DNA of 64,000 bases from Schistocephalus solidus (taxonomy: Eukaryota > Platyhelminthes > Cestoda > Diphyllobothriidea > Diphyllobothriidae): assembly GCA_017591395.1 (NCBI GenBank), contig WEDG01005020.1, positions 62,001 to 126,000 of the forward strand. The letters run 5' to 3'. The position numbers and the translations under genes are program-made. Positions within the stretch are counted from its first letter, which is position 1; every line of letters starts with the position of its first letter. The notes beneath the pieces were generated by a model. The model was not told the origin of the DNA and ran no database searches. It saw only the letters and a program-made list of their open reading frames with translations. Shown piece by piece: positions 35,961 to 49,117 of the stretch.

Positions 35961-38280
35961 ATACTTACCTCGACGAGATCCCCGACATCGACACTTAGTT
36001 CCATAGGGCTCTGGCCGACGAATTTGCGTATGACGACTGCAGCCCTAAAATATTAAGAAGAAAAGCCAAACTACTCACTTCGCATACAGCTCGGCTCTCC
36101 AGTAAAACAATTTTGAAAGCGTCTGTGATAAATGAGCAATAAATTAGTTTCTTATTCATTTGAGACGAATAAAGCATGTGGCATCTTCCTCACACAAGCG
36201 AATCCACGCAGATCAGTAGTCGAACGAACGGAGCTAAAACAAACTTCGGTGTTTCGGTGGCTGACCATCTCACAGGCTGACTCACTTAAGCAATTCAAAA
36301 CAAACATGTGGAAGGGAGATTTCCAGCATGTGCATGCAAATCTCAACAATACCGTGGAAAACCACATTATGGGGAACTGTGGACGAATGTTGAGAACGTT
36401 CAGCTCGTTGGTTAAAAGAATTATTTATACTAATTTTACCCTTAAACGAAAGAAAACAAACAATCGTCCGCTGTGGATAAACTGTGAATTTCAAAACTCC
36501 TTTGAAAGAAGAAATACGATGTGGACGCGTTTTTGACTATCGGGGAGTGTGCAACACTTGCAGGAATACAAACGACAACGGGGTGTCTGTAAGCGTGAGG
36601 CAAACCGACTGCGACAGAAAAATGAGAGAAACATATTACAGAACTGTTTGGAGAATTCCAAGCTCCTACACTGTTACATAAATAACCAAAGAAAATTTGA
36701 CCTGATGCCAGCGCTGCGGTCCCAAAACAGAGAAGTTGAAACGGATGATCAAACGAAAAGCTCAGTCCTCTCTAGCTTCTTCCAGTCAGTATTCACTCAT
36801 GAAACAAATCCTTCTCCACTACCCTACTCAGGGCAACTACAAAATTCGGAAACTTTTGCACTAGAAAATAATCTTTACTTCTCGCCCACATTGGTAAGGA
36901 CAGAATTACTCCACCTGAAGCCTGAAAGTCACCGGGTCCCGATATAATTCATCCGCGTGCCCTTCGAGAATTAGCCGATTTTACTATGTGAACCGGTTTC
37001 AATCATATTCTAAACGTCCATGGAAGAGGACTAACTACCGCAGGAATGGAAAACTCCCCTTATCTCCCCGATCCACAAAGGAGAGCGCAGACTGGATTCG
37101 GAAAATTCCCATCCCATTAGTTTAACTAACATTTTGTACAAGGTCATGGAAAAACTTGTTAAGAGACCTACTGAAGTACGTGGAGCAGAAGAACATATTA
37201 TGTGCTCGCCAGCATGGCTTTTGCTTTGATCATTCATGTCTTACGAGTGGTCTGTATTCGCAGGAAAAATGGACAAAAGCCATTAAATCAAGGCCATCCA
37301 GTTGATGTCATTTTCTTCGATTTCGAGAAGGCGTTTGATAGCGTACCTGATCAGCGACTGTTGCATAAGATTTGCAATTGTGGTTTACAGGGTAACGTTT
37401 CTAAGTAAGTCAAAAGTTTCCTGTCATGCAAAGTACAAAAAGTACTTGTTGTCAACACGGAATCCGAGTGGCTTCCAGTAGAAAGTGGTGTCCCATAGGT
37501 TTCATTCTTAGGCCCTCTTCTGTTCCTTTATTTATATAAACAACTGGGCCGATAATCTTGACTGTGATGCCATAATGTTTGCAGATGAGATCAAAATCTG
37601 GAAAACCATTAGCTCTGGTGACGACGCGCAGGAACTACAAGAAAACCTTGAAGAATTAGCGGTCTGGTCCAGCAAGTGGCTTATAACGTTTCAATATACC
37701 CAAATGTGTAGTCTTTATGCTTGGAATCTGGGAGAAGACGTTTTCCCAAACACCAGTACTACCTGAACAAAATTCCACTAAAATAAGTAGATACGCACAA
37801 AGATCTAGGTATCTGGATAGCATCAAATCTAATGCCCTCCGAACACTCTAAAAGAACCATCAAAAAAGCGAAGAGCATCATGCACTGGATCAGGCGTGCT
37901 TTCATATTTGTTCCTCCCGTACAGTTTTCGCGGATCTTCAGTTCTTTCGTTAGATCGCTTTTTGAATACGGAATGCCAGCATAGATGCCCTAGATGAAGA
38001 AAGACTGTGATCCCATCGAGCAGGTGCAAGGACGGCTGACAAAATTGGTGGATGGTCTTAGGACTCTGTCATATCTAGGAAGACTTATCAAGCTAAACAT
38101 GTTTCCTTTATCCTATAGACAAATGAAATGTGACCTGATATGAAAATTCCGAATTATCCATGGACATGCCTGTTCGCTGAAATCCGAAGATTTCTTTGAA
38201 TTTAAAAATAAGACTAACCTGTGTGGTCATCCATATAAGGTCAAACACGAATGTATGCACCCAAAATACACAAAATGAAA
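35961..38280 (+). mobile_element. LINE-B copy 2 (connector and RT)
   Basis: + strand copy of LINE-B. Connector ORFs 36132-36536 and 36549-36947 are rich in basic residues ('FTLKRKKTNNRPLW', 'YKRQRGVCKREANRLRQKN') and end in 'VETDDQTKSSVLSSFFQSVF', the usual run-up to the RT. RT follows with 'PLISPIHKGERRLDSE', 'FDFEKAFDSVPDQRLL' (about 37315-37365) and the catalytic box 'FADE' at 37578-37589, so the second Asp is changed to Glu. The tail reaches about 38280. Aligned block by block with 26.5-27.9 kb; it carries more stops. Confidence 0.76.
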
Positions 38281-39540
38281 TTAAAAATATATACGTCTGA
38301 CATTGCGGTCGCAGCGACGGAACATCCTCACCCATTGGCGATGAGTTTTTTAAGGTCAACAGAAAGCCACTCTGATATTGTTGATACAAAGAAGCACAGC
38401 CTCACAAAAATCGGAAAAATAAACCAGATTCTTGCCACTAGTATATTAAAAAAGGAAGTTTTCACCCACCACCTTCAAGAGTCATTTGGAAGTAAATGCT
38501 CACGGGCCTCTGAGAATTCATCATTCTATTCTTTAGACACTTCGAATACAAAGAACAAATACCATTATCTGGGCTTATAGATGAGGAAGTGAGCACAGTA
38601 TTCTCTCTAAGGAACTGCAGCTCTCATCTTGTGGGAGACGACGCTGGCAAGGATAGGGGCGAGGACAACTTCCCTTTTGGTGGTTTCACCAGGAAGTTTG
38701 TTGACCATGGCGTAGCACTGGCAGCTAACAGCCTTCCAAAAGATCAATAAGCGTTATCTTCAAAGCGACGTAGACTTTAATGACTATTGGAGTTCAGCTC
38801 ATCAGTGGGTTTCCCAGCATTTCCTGTGTGCTTTCTGGTAGGTACTTCAATTTTAACATATCAGCTCTTAAATTTCCTCAAAATTTAATTGGTAACATGG
38901 AGCAGATCAGTTTATTCAAGGGGCAGACCGAAATTTCATATGAATATTTTGGCCGAAGTCTATCAGCCACTGCGGGATAACAGCGTAATATTTCCAGGCT
39001 ACTGGTAGGCAGCCAGTAGCATAACGTAATAAATTATTTCCTTTACTGACAGCACGGGTCCAAATCGTTTAGAAATGGCTATGTCACCTCGCCCTAACAG
39101 TCAATGCAGGCTAGGTTAAAGATTTGAGATTAAGGGGCTGCTTCGAGGAAGACTTTCTCGTAAGACACGGGAAAAGATCCCACCAAGGAATGCAGTTTTG
39201 TTTGCGCTTAAGCATAGAAACGGTACTAATTCCAGTGTCTTAACCACTTACGTTATAGGAGGAATTGGAATTCAGCACAAGAAGTATATTTTTGGCTCGG
39301 AGTTCTCCAGTAATGATTTCGACCACCATTCTTCAGAAACTAGATGTATCTGTGCACAGCTCTCTTTCTATGGTGTATTTTGCCTGAGGGGTAAGCCACC
39401 AATGTCGACTGTGGGGGTTTTCTAATCCCGTTTCATTAGGGTCTGTTTCCTCGCCACCCCCAAACCTCAGCCTCGTTGACTGAAGGTCTTATTGGTGACG
39501 TTTAATGTTTAATTCCCTCACTTTCTTCTGTCTGGTTCGT
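38281..39540. other. Unassigned spacer
   Basis: No recognised gene. Short open frames at 38251-38580 and 39198-39425 (+) lack known motifs. Confidence 0.4.
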
Positions 39541-39544
39541 TAAA

Positions 39545-39778
39545 CCTGGTACGGGGAGGTGAGTTGATGTGCCGAGTGGTTGAGCCGTCAGAAAACATTT
39601 AGGCTTCTTGCATCGGCCCTACTGGTATTGTTAACAGCCAAAGACTGCCGGGAAAGCCACTATCTGCACATGAGTTGACGTGACGGTTAATTGGCTCACC
39701 ATCTGAAGGTCACGGGCTCGGTGTTACACTCAGCATCTGACTAGCAAGTCCGCTGAGTCACGCGCACGTAGCCTAGAG
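39545..39778 (+). repeat. Possible tRNA-derived SINE-like sequence
   Basis: Contains an A-box-like 'gtgccgagtggttgagc' near 39570. A second tRNA-like segment at about 39684-39735 has 'gacggttaattggctca' followed by the B-box-like 'ggtcacgggctcggtgtt'. The spacing resembles a degenerate tRNA. A functional tRNA is unlikely because the acceptor stem does not pair convincingly. No second copy was found in the window. Confidence 0.25.
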
Positions 39779-42700
39779 AAGCGCAAGATAGTGGGGAAAG
39801 AAAGTGAATTGATCACAATTGTCAACCAGTGAACTGAAAGCAGTCAAACTGCTTCCGAGAGCTTTACACGCAGAATCGAATAACTTTAAGCTGTTCTTTC
39901 TTCTTCACCCATGGACGTGGCGTATGCGATAAGTGGAATGGAGGTTTAGGCTGCAGTATGGTCAAAGCATTTACGAGTCACCATCATGATCAGAAGGCAA
40001 CTTTGAGGAAAATTTTAAATAGGAGACGAAAGGTGACTTCTTTGGGAGAGAGAATCAATAGAATTACAAAAATTTTACTACGTGCTCTTTGTGGTACCTC
40101 TACACGACACTCCTGGTGCGATTAAGTTTTGGTCCAAGTTTGTGTGGCTCGTAAAGCCGATAAAATAGCTTATTTTTACTGAGAATACTGTACAGCAGGA
40201 CACATCCAGTAGGGATGGTAATCGTTTATGTGCCTTCCCCCCCTCCCCCGACAGGACAGGGGAATAGGAAAGCCCATAATAAAGGTGGCTTTTCGCTAAA
40301 TGCCAGAGGAACTCGCTAGCGATACTGCTAGGATTAAAGCACGAGAGTGAGCGCAGCGCTAACTCCATTAGTGCGAGGGGGCGTTCCCCCAATCTCATGT
40401 TCCGTCAGGGGGCAGCATATCAACGATGGCTATCGCAGTGTGTTCGCAAACCTCTGTAGTTGGCGGATACTATAAAACTGTCTCGGACAGATTAACTATT
40501 CAAAAAGGTTTGAAAACGTGGCCACTGTCAGGGTGTTTTTCGCGAACAAAATACAATAATAAGCTAAAATTTGGAGGCTTTGCATGAAGTATGAGCGAAG
40601 GTATAAAACTAGTTTTCTGCAAACTTGGCATAGGTGAAAGGGGTTGAACTAGTGTTTATTTACTCTCATTAATCTCGGCTGTTAGTGGGGTTAGAACGGT
40701 TTTCAATCGCGAACACTCTAACGTTTCAACTGAAGAGCGTTCCTTTATCAATACTTCCTTCCTGTTTTAAAGATAGAGAACTGTCTTTTGCTGCTAGCAG
40801 CCCACAAAGGCAACCGGTAAAATTTAATAGTTTGAATGCTCTCCGACTACTCATAACGATCCTTGTGATCTACACTAAATCCAGTTTTCATCTTAAAATT
40901 TCACGGATTCCATACTGGATAAATCTGCTTTCTAAAGTGAAAGCCTACCCGTTCAGTTGGTGTTTTTCCAACATAATGTCGACGTATATATGCAACTATT
41001 TACCACGAACTATTTGCTCAGTTAATCTGACAAATTTATATAAATATCGAAAAGGTGATATGCCGTACTCTCGACCTAAGTACTAGAGAAAAGCCCAGAT
41101 ACGTGTTTCGCCTATTTTTCTGCTGCGGTATGAGGCAGCAACACGGAGCCCGGATCCTCTGTGGGTTTACCAGAGTTCTCTATGCCGTTCCTGGTGTATG
41201 AACACCCGAGAATAATATATATGTATACATATTATCGTTTTTGTCTTTCAAACGAAGAAAGAATTCGACTGCTAGAAGGTTTCACCTTCCTTGTAGCAGC
41301 AAAACTCGAGTAGAAAAAAGGAAAGATAGAGAAGGGTTATATCATATAAATGTAATCTGAAATCAAACAGTTTCGGTGACGATCATCATATCCCAGCGAG
41401 CCTGATCATAGAAACAGCTCATAGCAAGTTCAAGTTCCGAATGGTATATTGTTCAATCTCCCTGACATAAGACTTATTTTTGCTTTTTTGTCGGAGCCTA
41501 TTATACCAAATGTTTTTCTGGTCCATCATTTATTAAGTATTTAGACTCCTTTCAAACATGATTAGCTCTTAATAGTCACTTTTGCTCGCTTACGTTATCT
41601 ATGTCTTCGGCAGAGTTCAGAGAAGACACAACCACATAAAAATCGTACAAAGGCCTGTGCTGGACATTTTTGGCACAATGTAGCTTTCGGAAAAAACGGC
41701 CGTCAACAAAGTACTTATCTAAGGGACGGCTACACATAAAAAACAGTCTTTAGTATATACCCCACATGTTTTCTTGTCCTCCCTGAACCACCTCGGGAAG
41801 ATTTCAGTTTAAAGAGGAACATTTAATGGGGACTCTGACTTAACGGAACTTTCTGTCTTTTTAAGCTTCAGGAAGGTTTATATAACCTCTGTTTTTAACG
41901 GACCACAGAACCGACATAATTGTTTGAATGCACTGGGAACAGTTTTCGCGCGGATCCTGGATGGGAATGGTGTAATTGTTGTTCAGTGAAGATGGCCAGT
42001 GTTCCTTCTCTCCCCATCGCTGACATCCCTCCCCGTTATCGCTCTCATTCCGTCAGCATCTCCATAACCCTCACCCGTAGTTGCCGAAAGCGCTGCGCTC
42101 ATCACCGGTAACTGACTGATCATTCGTGACCACCTTGCACTGCAAATGGATCGATTGTACAGGTCCCCAGTATTCGCTTGTATCTTCATACTTCTCTTTT
42201 ATTGTCTACCATTTGTTTCTGTTAACAGAGATCCCTTACGTTATACACTTAATCTCTCCTTCTATCTATACATGTGTGCCTGATCAAAAGCTTAACGATT
42301 CTGCCACCGTTATATGGCTAAAGCTATTCCTATTGATATGATCGACGTTGTGTGCCATACTTGACATCCTCGGACGCTACATGTGCACTAAACGTTCGAG
42401 TCATTGGTATCGGTTCAATCAAGCTTGGATGTCTAGATTGGCTTATTTGAGAGGGTGTTTCGAGTGTTTGGCTATTAGGAACTCAAATTTATTTTGATCT
42501 GCCATTTGAGGAAATAGTACCCCTCTAGCAGGGCAAAAATTACACGTTGCGTAAACATACGTTTTTCGGCGGTGTCGCACTGCGTTGAGGAAGTTTTGGT
42601 TAACAAACGTCTTTTGGAAAGCGCAATTTCTACTCATTCTCGAGGGCACAACTGAAAAGAGAAATATAAAAGGAGATTTTAGTTTAAAATAGCAAAGAAG

Positions 42701-43547
42701 GTAGTTTTAAAAATTAAAAGTCGCTCGGTAAGTCTTTTTGATATAAACTTCGGATGCACAGCACACTGCGAGTATTTGAGGTCTTGAAGCCATTTTGTAA
42801 AAAAATAACTATCCTAGTGTTTTTTGACAATAAACGCGTGTCTGTCGATCTTAAATAGATAGTTACCAATGTCACTTGAAACACACGGTGAAGCCTATTG
42901 TTTATCGAACATCGCTCTAGAGTACGCTTCAGAAAACTTGGCTGAATTGGGTTTAGTAATTCTATTAAACACCCGTGCTTTCAGCCACGGGCTTCCTTGC
43001 AGCCGGTCAGAGCCTCACTGCTCACACTGGTAGCCTTAACTGTTTACTACCTTTTGCGTAACTCCTCGATCAACACACCGGAGCGGAGGACGGCTTGGAT
43101 CTGCTCTCGGTAGCTCATCAAAAAACAGTGGGCGTTGGGTCTCTCGTTGTGATGGCCTTCTCCGAGCAGAACCAAAGAACGAGATACAAGATGCTGGAGT
43201 CACGTTTGTCATCGTCAAGGAAGCCCTGATACGGCTATCCTGCATCCAGAGGAAACTTGACGGGATGAAATTTCTCTACCTGCGTCAAGTGCATTCATGA
43301 AAATCCAAAGTGAGGCAGCGCAAACTACTCCTATGATGCAAGAATACGCATAGACTATGTACGCGAGAAGCCTGCGATTTGGTGTCGCCCGATGTATGTG
43401 AAGTTTGCGGTACTGCACCCACTCTCAGTTTGAATCAAACAAATCATTCCTGTAGGTATTTCATCTTCAAGGCAGGTCAGCGGATTTCTCAAGAAGATTC
43501 ATTTGATGCGTTCGATGCGCCTGAACCTATCACTGCTTTGTATTCCT
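39779..43547. other. Unassigned region
   Basis: 3.8 kb without a recognised gene or repeat. ORFs at 40078-40398 (-), 40685-41086 (+), 42443-42649 (-) and 43036-43245 (-) have no family signature. An AT-rich palindromic patch lies at 41212-41235. Confidence 0.45.
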
Positions 43548-44162
43548 TGTGGCCGCAAGAACTTCATATGCGACCCAACTAAGGGAATAAAGGATAGGTC
43601 AGCGTGTAATACGCGACAGTACTGCATGCCAGCGTAAACCTAACTCTATTCTTCGTCTCTGTTAGGGTTGGCATTCGTTGCCAGGTTAGTGGGTTCACAC
43701 AATATGTCGTTGGCAGTAGGAGGATCAAAGTATCGGGTCAAATGACAACTTTCCAAACGGCGACTATAGCATGTTGCGGTGGTTGCAAAATGCGTCCGTT
43801 TTACTTTGAAAATTAAAGATCGCGCAGAGCGGATCTCATTGTTATTTCCATGAAGGGTCTTAATAAAAGTGTGTCAGGTCAGTTAGGAATGATATCACCC
43901 ATATTCGTCAGCGTAAGGTAAAGCCACCGGATCTCGCACTTTTCACGCGTGTAATAGCACCAACTTACTGTGCAAGCCTAATAACTGGCAAATAATGCTA
44001 ACTGTAACGAAAACAATGGATATAATTAGGATGAGGTTGGCATTTTTCTGTTCTTCATTTAGCCCAATCCATAAACATCCCAGTACCACCAGTCCCGTAT
44101 TAGTCATTCGTCTATTCTTTGGTCCCTGAGTTGGGTCACATATTACGTTCCTGCCGTTGTGA
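43548..44162. mobile_element. Family F long-TIR element, copy 1
   Basis: Non-coding element of about 615 bp with long imperfect terminal inverted repeats of roughly 180 bp. The left arm runs 'gaacttcatatgcgaccc', 'agggaataaaggataggtca' and on to 'ggcattcgttgccaggttag'. The right arm is its inverse and ends 'gggtcacatattacgttcct'. The complete sequence, including the central 'caaatgacaactt' and 'gttttactttga' blocks, aligns in inverted orientation with 62730-63298. No transposase ORF. This is the structure of a foldback or MITE-like non-autonomous DNA transposon; the superfamily is unknown. Confidence 0.6.
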
Positions 44163-44889
44163 CTTTACTGGTTGCCAAATCAAAACTGAGGTTTATGTTT
44201 TGATGACTATTTTTATGCTGAAGCCTCTATAGCTTTCCCTCTTAATGTGAGATCCGTGCTTCCCTTCACCGAATGAAGATTGGCACAGGTGCCACTAGGT
44301 CGTGTGTATCACAAAAAATTGAACTGTTTAGCTTTGTCATCCAATGCTCCAACACACGTTTCCGGTCGTATTGACTTTTCCATAAGGTCGAAAATCGCTA
44401 GAGAGTGTGCAAAAGGAGGATGCGGTATATTCAGTGCAATTCGTCTTCAGTAGACTCAAGTGGACATGTAGGAAGAAACCAGGTTCTCTTGTAATCAGCG
44501 GCTGCCAATATCGCTTGTGCTGGTCTACCATCTGGTTAGTTATAAAATGCGAAAATGGCAAACAATGATTGCTTATAGCAGTGTTGCAGAAGCGAAAGGT
44601 AACCATAAATAGTGGAATTTCTTCAATATACGTATGGCTTCGGTCCGGTGTACGCTGACCTACCTGGCAATAGGCGATTAAGCCTTTCAAAAGACGACTT
44701 GGCGAGCATACGCGCTGCTTTCGATAACTTCTCTTCAGGCCAATACAGTTATAGGGAAACGTTGGAAGGCAGTAGAAATTTAAAACATGAAATCGATAAT
44801 GTTCGTCCATTTGTGTGGGTTATCTGAGGAATGTGCATAGGGGGAGGGTGATAAGAGACAACGTGATAGGCGGCAGTAAGTGTTTGGTA
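44163..44889. other. Spacer with long but unrecognised ORFs
   Basis: A 157-codon frame at 44337-44810 (-) and a 71-codon frame at 44612-44827 (+) overlap on opposite strands. Neither shows a known motif. They may belong to the 3' part of the adjacent Penelope-like remnant. Confidence 0.35.
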
Positions 44890-45345
44890 GAGCCGTTCTA
44901 GCAGACGGGGGAGGACAGAGATGGCGCGGGGGATGCATGCAGTAAAGCGGCCGTTGGCCAAGCTAAGCGCGGAGCTTGTACGAGGTACTTTTGTGCGCAC
45001 AAGACCGGCTTCTTCAACCTAATGGCAGTCGCTTCTGCTGCTGCTAGTAGACGTTGACCCAGTGGCTTGGGGTAGTTTGGTGGGACCTTATAAATTACAC
45101 GGAAAGCTTAGCTGGGGTCCACACTATGCCCGGTGTCAACAAGATGTGCAAGGATGGCGCTTTTTATGCTCTTGACTTCCCCTTTGCTCAGCCATGCTGG
45201 GATGTGTTTTTTTATTCTTTTGGATAAGCGCCGACTCGTTGAAACGCTCTGACACACCCTATTAGTCACGGTGACAAAGTAAATCAGTTCAGGATTGAGG
45301 CAAGCTGTCCATATTAGCCAACATGGCATTCAAGTTACTTTAGGG
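44890..45345 (-). mobile_element. Penelope-like element (type 2), GIY-YIG C-terminal remnant
   Basis: - strand. 'STSRRLSKRIKKHIPAWL', 'SAILAHLVDTGHSVDPS', one in-frame stop, then 'AFRVIYKVPPNYPKPLGQRL' and 'AAAEATAIRLKKPVLCAQK'. The 'R..EH.P.W....SAI..HL..TGH' pattern is the C-terminal half of the GIY-YIG endonuclease domain in flatworm Penelope-like elements. It differs clearly in sequence from type 1 at 49 kb and 61 kb. RT is not recognised upstream. Confidence 0.6.
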
Positions 45346-48300
45346 AACACAAATTAGAGTTGCATTATCAGTGATCACAATTTCAATTTTTGTGAAGGTC
45401 TTACACACTGGGGTGTACTAACTTGTTACTTGCCTCCGTTCCGTAAGTGAGTTTTTATTCAGTAAAGCGAATTTTTGCTAAAGTTGAATCCAGTTAAGTA
45501 GTTTAAAAATGCTGCATAGGAGTACTATGTAACTTTCCTGTGCTGTAGGGATAAATTCCCTCGCCTACTGATCCAAATAGGAATTGGAACCGAAAGCTTA
45601 CTTCTGACGCTTCCAGAGATGGTAGTCACTTTTTGCGCCATATTTAACAACACAACCTTTTAGACTCTTCAATATTTCCCGGATTTTGCCTTCCGACGCT
45701 GTTCGTTCCTAAAATTTTGGCTTTTAATGAGGACATAGTTCATTTTACATTAGTCTTCTATCACATTCAGATCTATTTAGTGCAAACTTTCTTCCTTAGC
45801 TTTCACTCCTGTGGGGTTCCTCGATAATAAATGATGCAGGTGAGGTTTGTTCTGCTTGCCTGAAACTTTAAAATTCAAATTCATTCTCTCTCCCTGTCTT
45901 TTTTTAGAGCTAGAGCTGAGTTTTGTTTGTACGTGACGCACTAGTGGTCTATTTAAATGAACTGACTTCCCCGTCACAAAAGTCTGCGCTCACTCGCCGG
46001 CACTACCTAAAATGTCAATTCCAGCAGACGATTAGATGCTCAAGCTTATGATTTGGGCCTAAATTAGGTGACTCGTTTCGCCGCACGATTTCGTTGTGTG
46101 TTCATGAAGATTGACGAATAACACACACCAACGGGTTCAACCCGGCTTAACGCATACGAAACAGCTGCCTAATTCAACTGTCTGTACGCCGTTTGTGCTG
46201 ACATGTAGGTATCAAAAAATCGCGTTTGCAAAACAGGATGCCAAAACTAATACAGGAGTATCAGTGGTCAGGCTGGAAGCTTCAGTGGAGATGAATACTT
46301 ACCATCAACAGTCGAACCTTGGACAACCTAAAAGCATTGAAGAAAATAATATGTTTGACCAAGAAAAAAAGCAAAAACAGAGTCTTTGGGAGAAGATGAC
46401 TATTTACCTCTAGGGATTACAATAAATTTTCAGTGTAATATCCTCTGTTCCAAAATAAGTACACAAATAGTGTTCATTCACGGGTTGACTCAATGGTATT
46501 TACTTTTGGTCTCAACACGTTCTTCAGCGTTTTCATGATAATGTGTGCATGCCGGTTGTAAAATCGGTGCAGTGAGGGGAAAAGGCTGCTTGTGTAGTCT
46601 TATAATTTGTTTGGCTAAGAACGTTTCACTGGTCGGGATTGCTTTGATGACGCCCAAGCAGGACATGACAAAAGGAACAGCTCGTAATACGGGTGTTTTG
46701 TGATAAATTCCAGGGAATAAGGGTTAGGTTGAGTTTATGGTTAGGTTTAGAGCTAAGGCTGGGATAAAGTTTATTGGTTGAGGTTAATATTTGAGTAAGG
46801 ACTAGTTTTGAGGTTAGGACACGGAAATACTTATCTTCCCGGAAGTGAGTACAAGGCCACCTGTATTACGTGATCCTGACTTTCACATTCCCGTATGCTG
46901 TTTGGGTAATCATATAAGCATTTCCGATCATTATATTAAGAGAAAATAGCCCTTTGTAGCTGAAAAAGGGCCACAAAATGTGTGACGTCATCAAAGACCA
47001 CAGGCTTCGCCACCTTCGCCTTCTTCAAATTGATTCCGATTAACCGATATTTTAGCTCGCAAGAGGGGTTTGAAAACCCAGTATATGACCCCCTTCAAAG
47101 ACAAGTTATAAAAGTACAGCCATCGATATAAGCACCAGTGAAAACTCTATTTGTTTTCATCTTTACCGTCAGCTCTTTTCAAGGAACAATTCTTTGTCCC
47201 CATGACTTTTAAAAGGCAAATAGTATTGGGTTAAACAATGGCTCCGCTCGCAATTTCACCACTTGAATTAAAAAAGTGACGTCAGTCGCTTGACTGTGAA
47301 AAGGCTACTCTAGGATTCTGTGCAGTTGAAGTTGCCACGGTTTACTTGACGAACCCGTTACCATTAACTGCTAACTTCTCTGCTGACCTGCTACCTTACC
47401 GTCATATTTTTTGTATTGAAGTGGTGGGTTATCTTTTAGAACATATTGTTGCACAAACACAACTATAAACGAGTATGTAATTGAGTGGATTCTGAAAGGG
47501 ATAACAATCTATGAAGATTAATCGTGAAATAGATTTTGTTTACGAAAGAGTTAAAGTAAATTAATAAAAGTGCGCGAGCTCATACGTCATTTTCCCTGCA
47601 GAAGGAAGTGACTCTTACGGTTTTCTGGTACGTTAAAACTTAGGGTTTGTGCAACGACAGGCTGTTACGAAAGTCAATTCCGAACGATCACAATGCGAGG
47701 GCAAAAACAGTGTTCTGTTACTGGCACTTTATGTTAATTTGTCTTTCCTTAGCTAGCAACTTGGTGAAAGAAGATGAAGACTTCTTACCGCCCGGTCTAC
47801 TAAGGATTCGGTGTCACGTCTGTCGTTCTGCTGGGTCGTGCGGTTTGTATAGCTAAAACGTCAAAAAATCTAGAATTAGATAAATAGTCCATGGACGCAC
47901 TCGATTAAGAAGAATGCGACCGTGCTTGATAGGTGGTTCGTACAACCAGTAAAATGGATCTTTTGTGCCTTTCAATAATATGGATATAAAATAAATGGTG
48001 AATAAATAAAAGGGACCACTGATGTTCTATTCCAACCGGTCTTTATTTTCTGGAAGCACACAAAGCAGCTAACGTTTGGATGCTTTTCTTCAACAGTAGG
48101 TGAGTAAATCTGACCTGTTCATGTCGTCAAGAGATGATGGTTGATCTGCGTATCATCAACCAATAAGCGAAATCACTTTCGAAGCAAAAGATAGTCAAGT
48201 AAGTTCGTTTCTTCATGAAAATGAACAGTTTCGTCACCTCACCTCTGCAAAAATCCTATTCACAGTTACATAAGTCAATGCAGGTGAAAATGCGTTGCAT

Positions 48301-49117
48301 GAAATCGTTATGAACACCGTAAAAAAACTTTATAAACTGCATTTCGCGAGGGATTTCTCGCGAAAGTTATCTAAACGTCGTGGAAGAGCACGGAGAACAA
48401 TGGATAGGCCGTTCTCTGGCAAACCAGATCACCCATTTTCAAGCCACTACCTGTTAGCTCCCTTTAACACACCATAAAATTAGGGTGAAAGACAATCTAT
48501 TTTTATTTTTAGAGATGGTGTAATAGGAAAATAGTGGCGAGAGTCAATCCCCTCAAAGTAGGAGCGAAACTCAAGGAGAGAGTTAGACAGACGTTCACCA
48601 CGCCGCATTGCCGATTAGTTTGAATTTTGCGTGCATTAGTGGGCAGCACCGTACCTCTATCAAGGAAGTTTTAAGAGTTTTACACAATTCTGAAGGAAAC
48701 TGGTCCAGAGGGATGTCTACGCCCACATTGTGGCAGTCAGGTGCGTTCACATAGCAGTTTATTTTGATTGTGTTTGACTCTGTACAGAGGAGTAAATCCT
48801 CTTCGTTATTTAATTTTTTGGCCAGTTACCAAGGCGTTGACCTAGACACGTTTGGATAGACACTTGGCTTTGTCCAGAATACAAAATGCCTTGGGAATGC
48901 TCATTCATCCATTTGGTTAGCAATCTCTTCATTTAACCTATGTAATCCTTTTTGACCGAATAAGTAAACGGATAGATGTGCATTGCTCCTTTTTGAAGAA
49001 TCAATTTACCCGCGCATTTTGGTGAAGCAGTCCGGTAATGAGAGTGATTGCCCGGGCATTCCTCGTCTGACTAATTAATTTGCAGTGCATATGGAGATGG
49101 GTCATTGTGATTGTTGA
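45346..49117. other. Unassigned region
   Basis: 3.8 kb without a confident gene. It contains a 'gggttaggtt...ggttaggttt' rich patch (about 46720-46820), an unrecognised 100-codon ORF (46111-46413, +) and, at about 48020-48130, 'ctttattttctggaagcaca' followed by 'gctaacgtttgg'. The latter resembles the start of Penelope-like terminal repeats, too weakly to call. Confidence 0.4.

Noticed and set aside
40685..41086. 133-codon + strand ORF
   Set aside because: AT-rich composition, no motif, no splice context and no repeat match.
44337..44810. 157-codon - strand ORF
   Set aside because: No recognisable domain; may be a chance frame next to the type-2 Penelope-like remnant.
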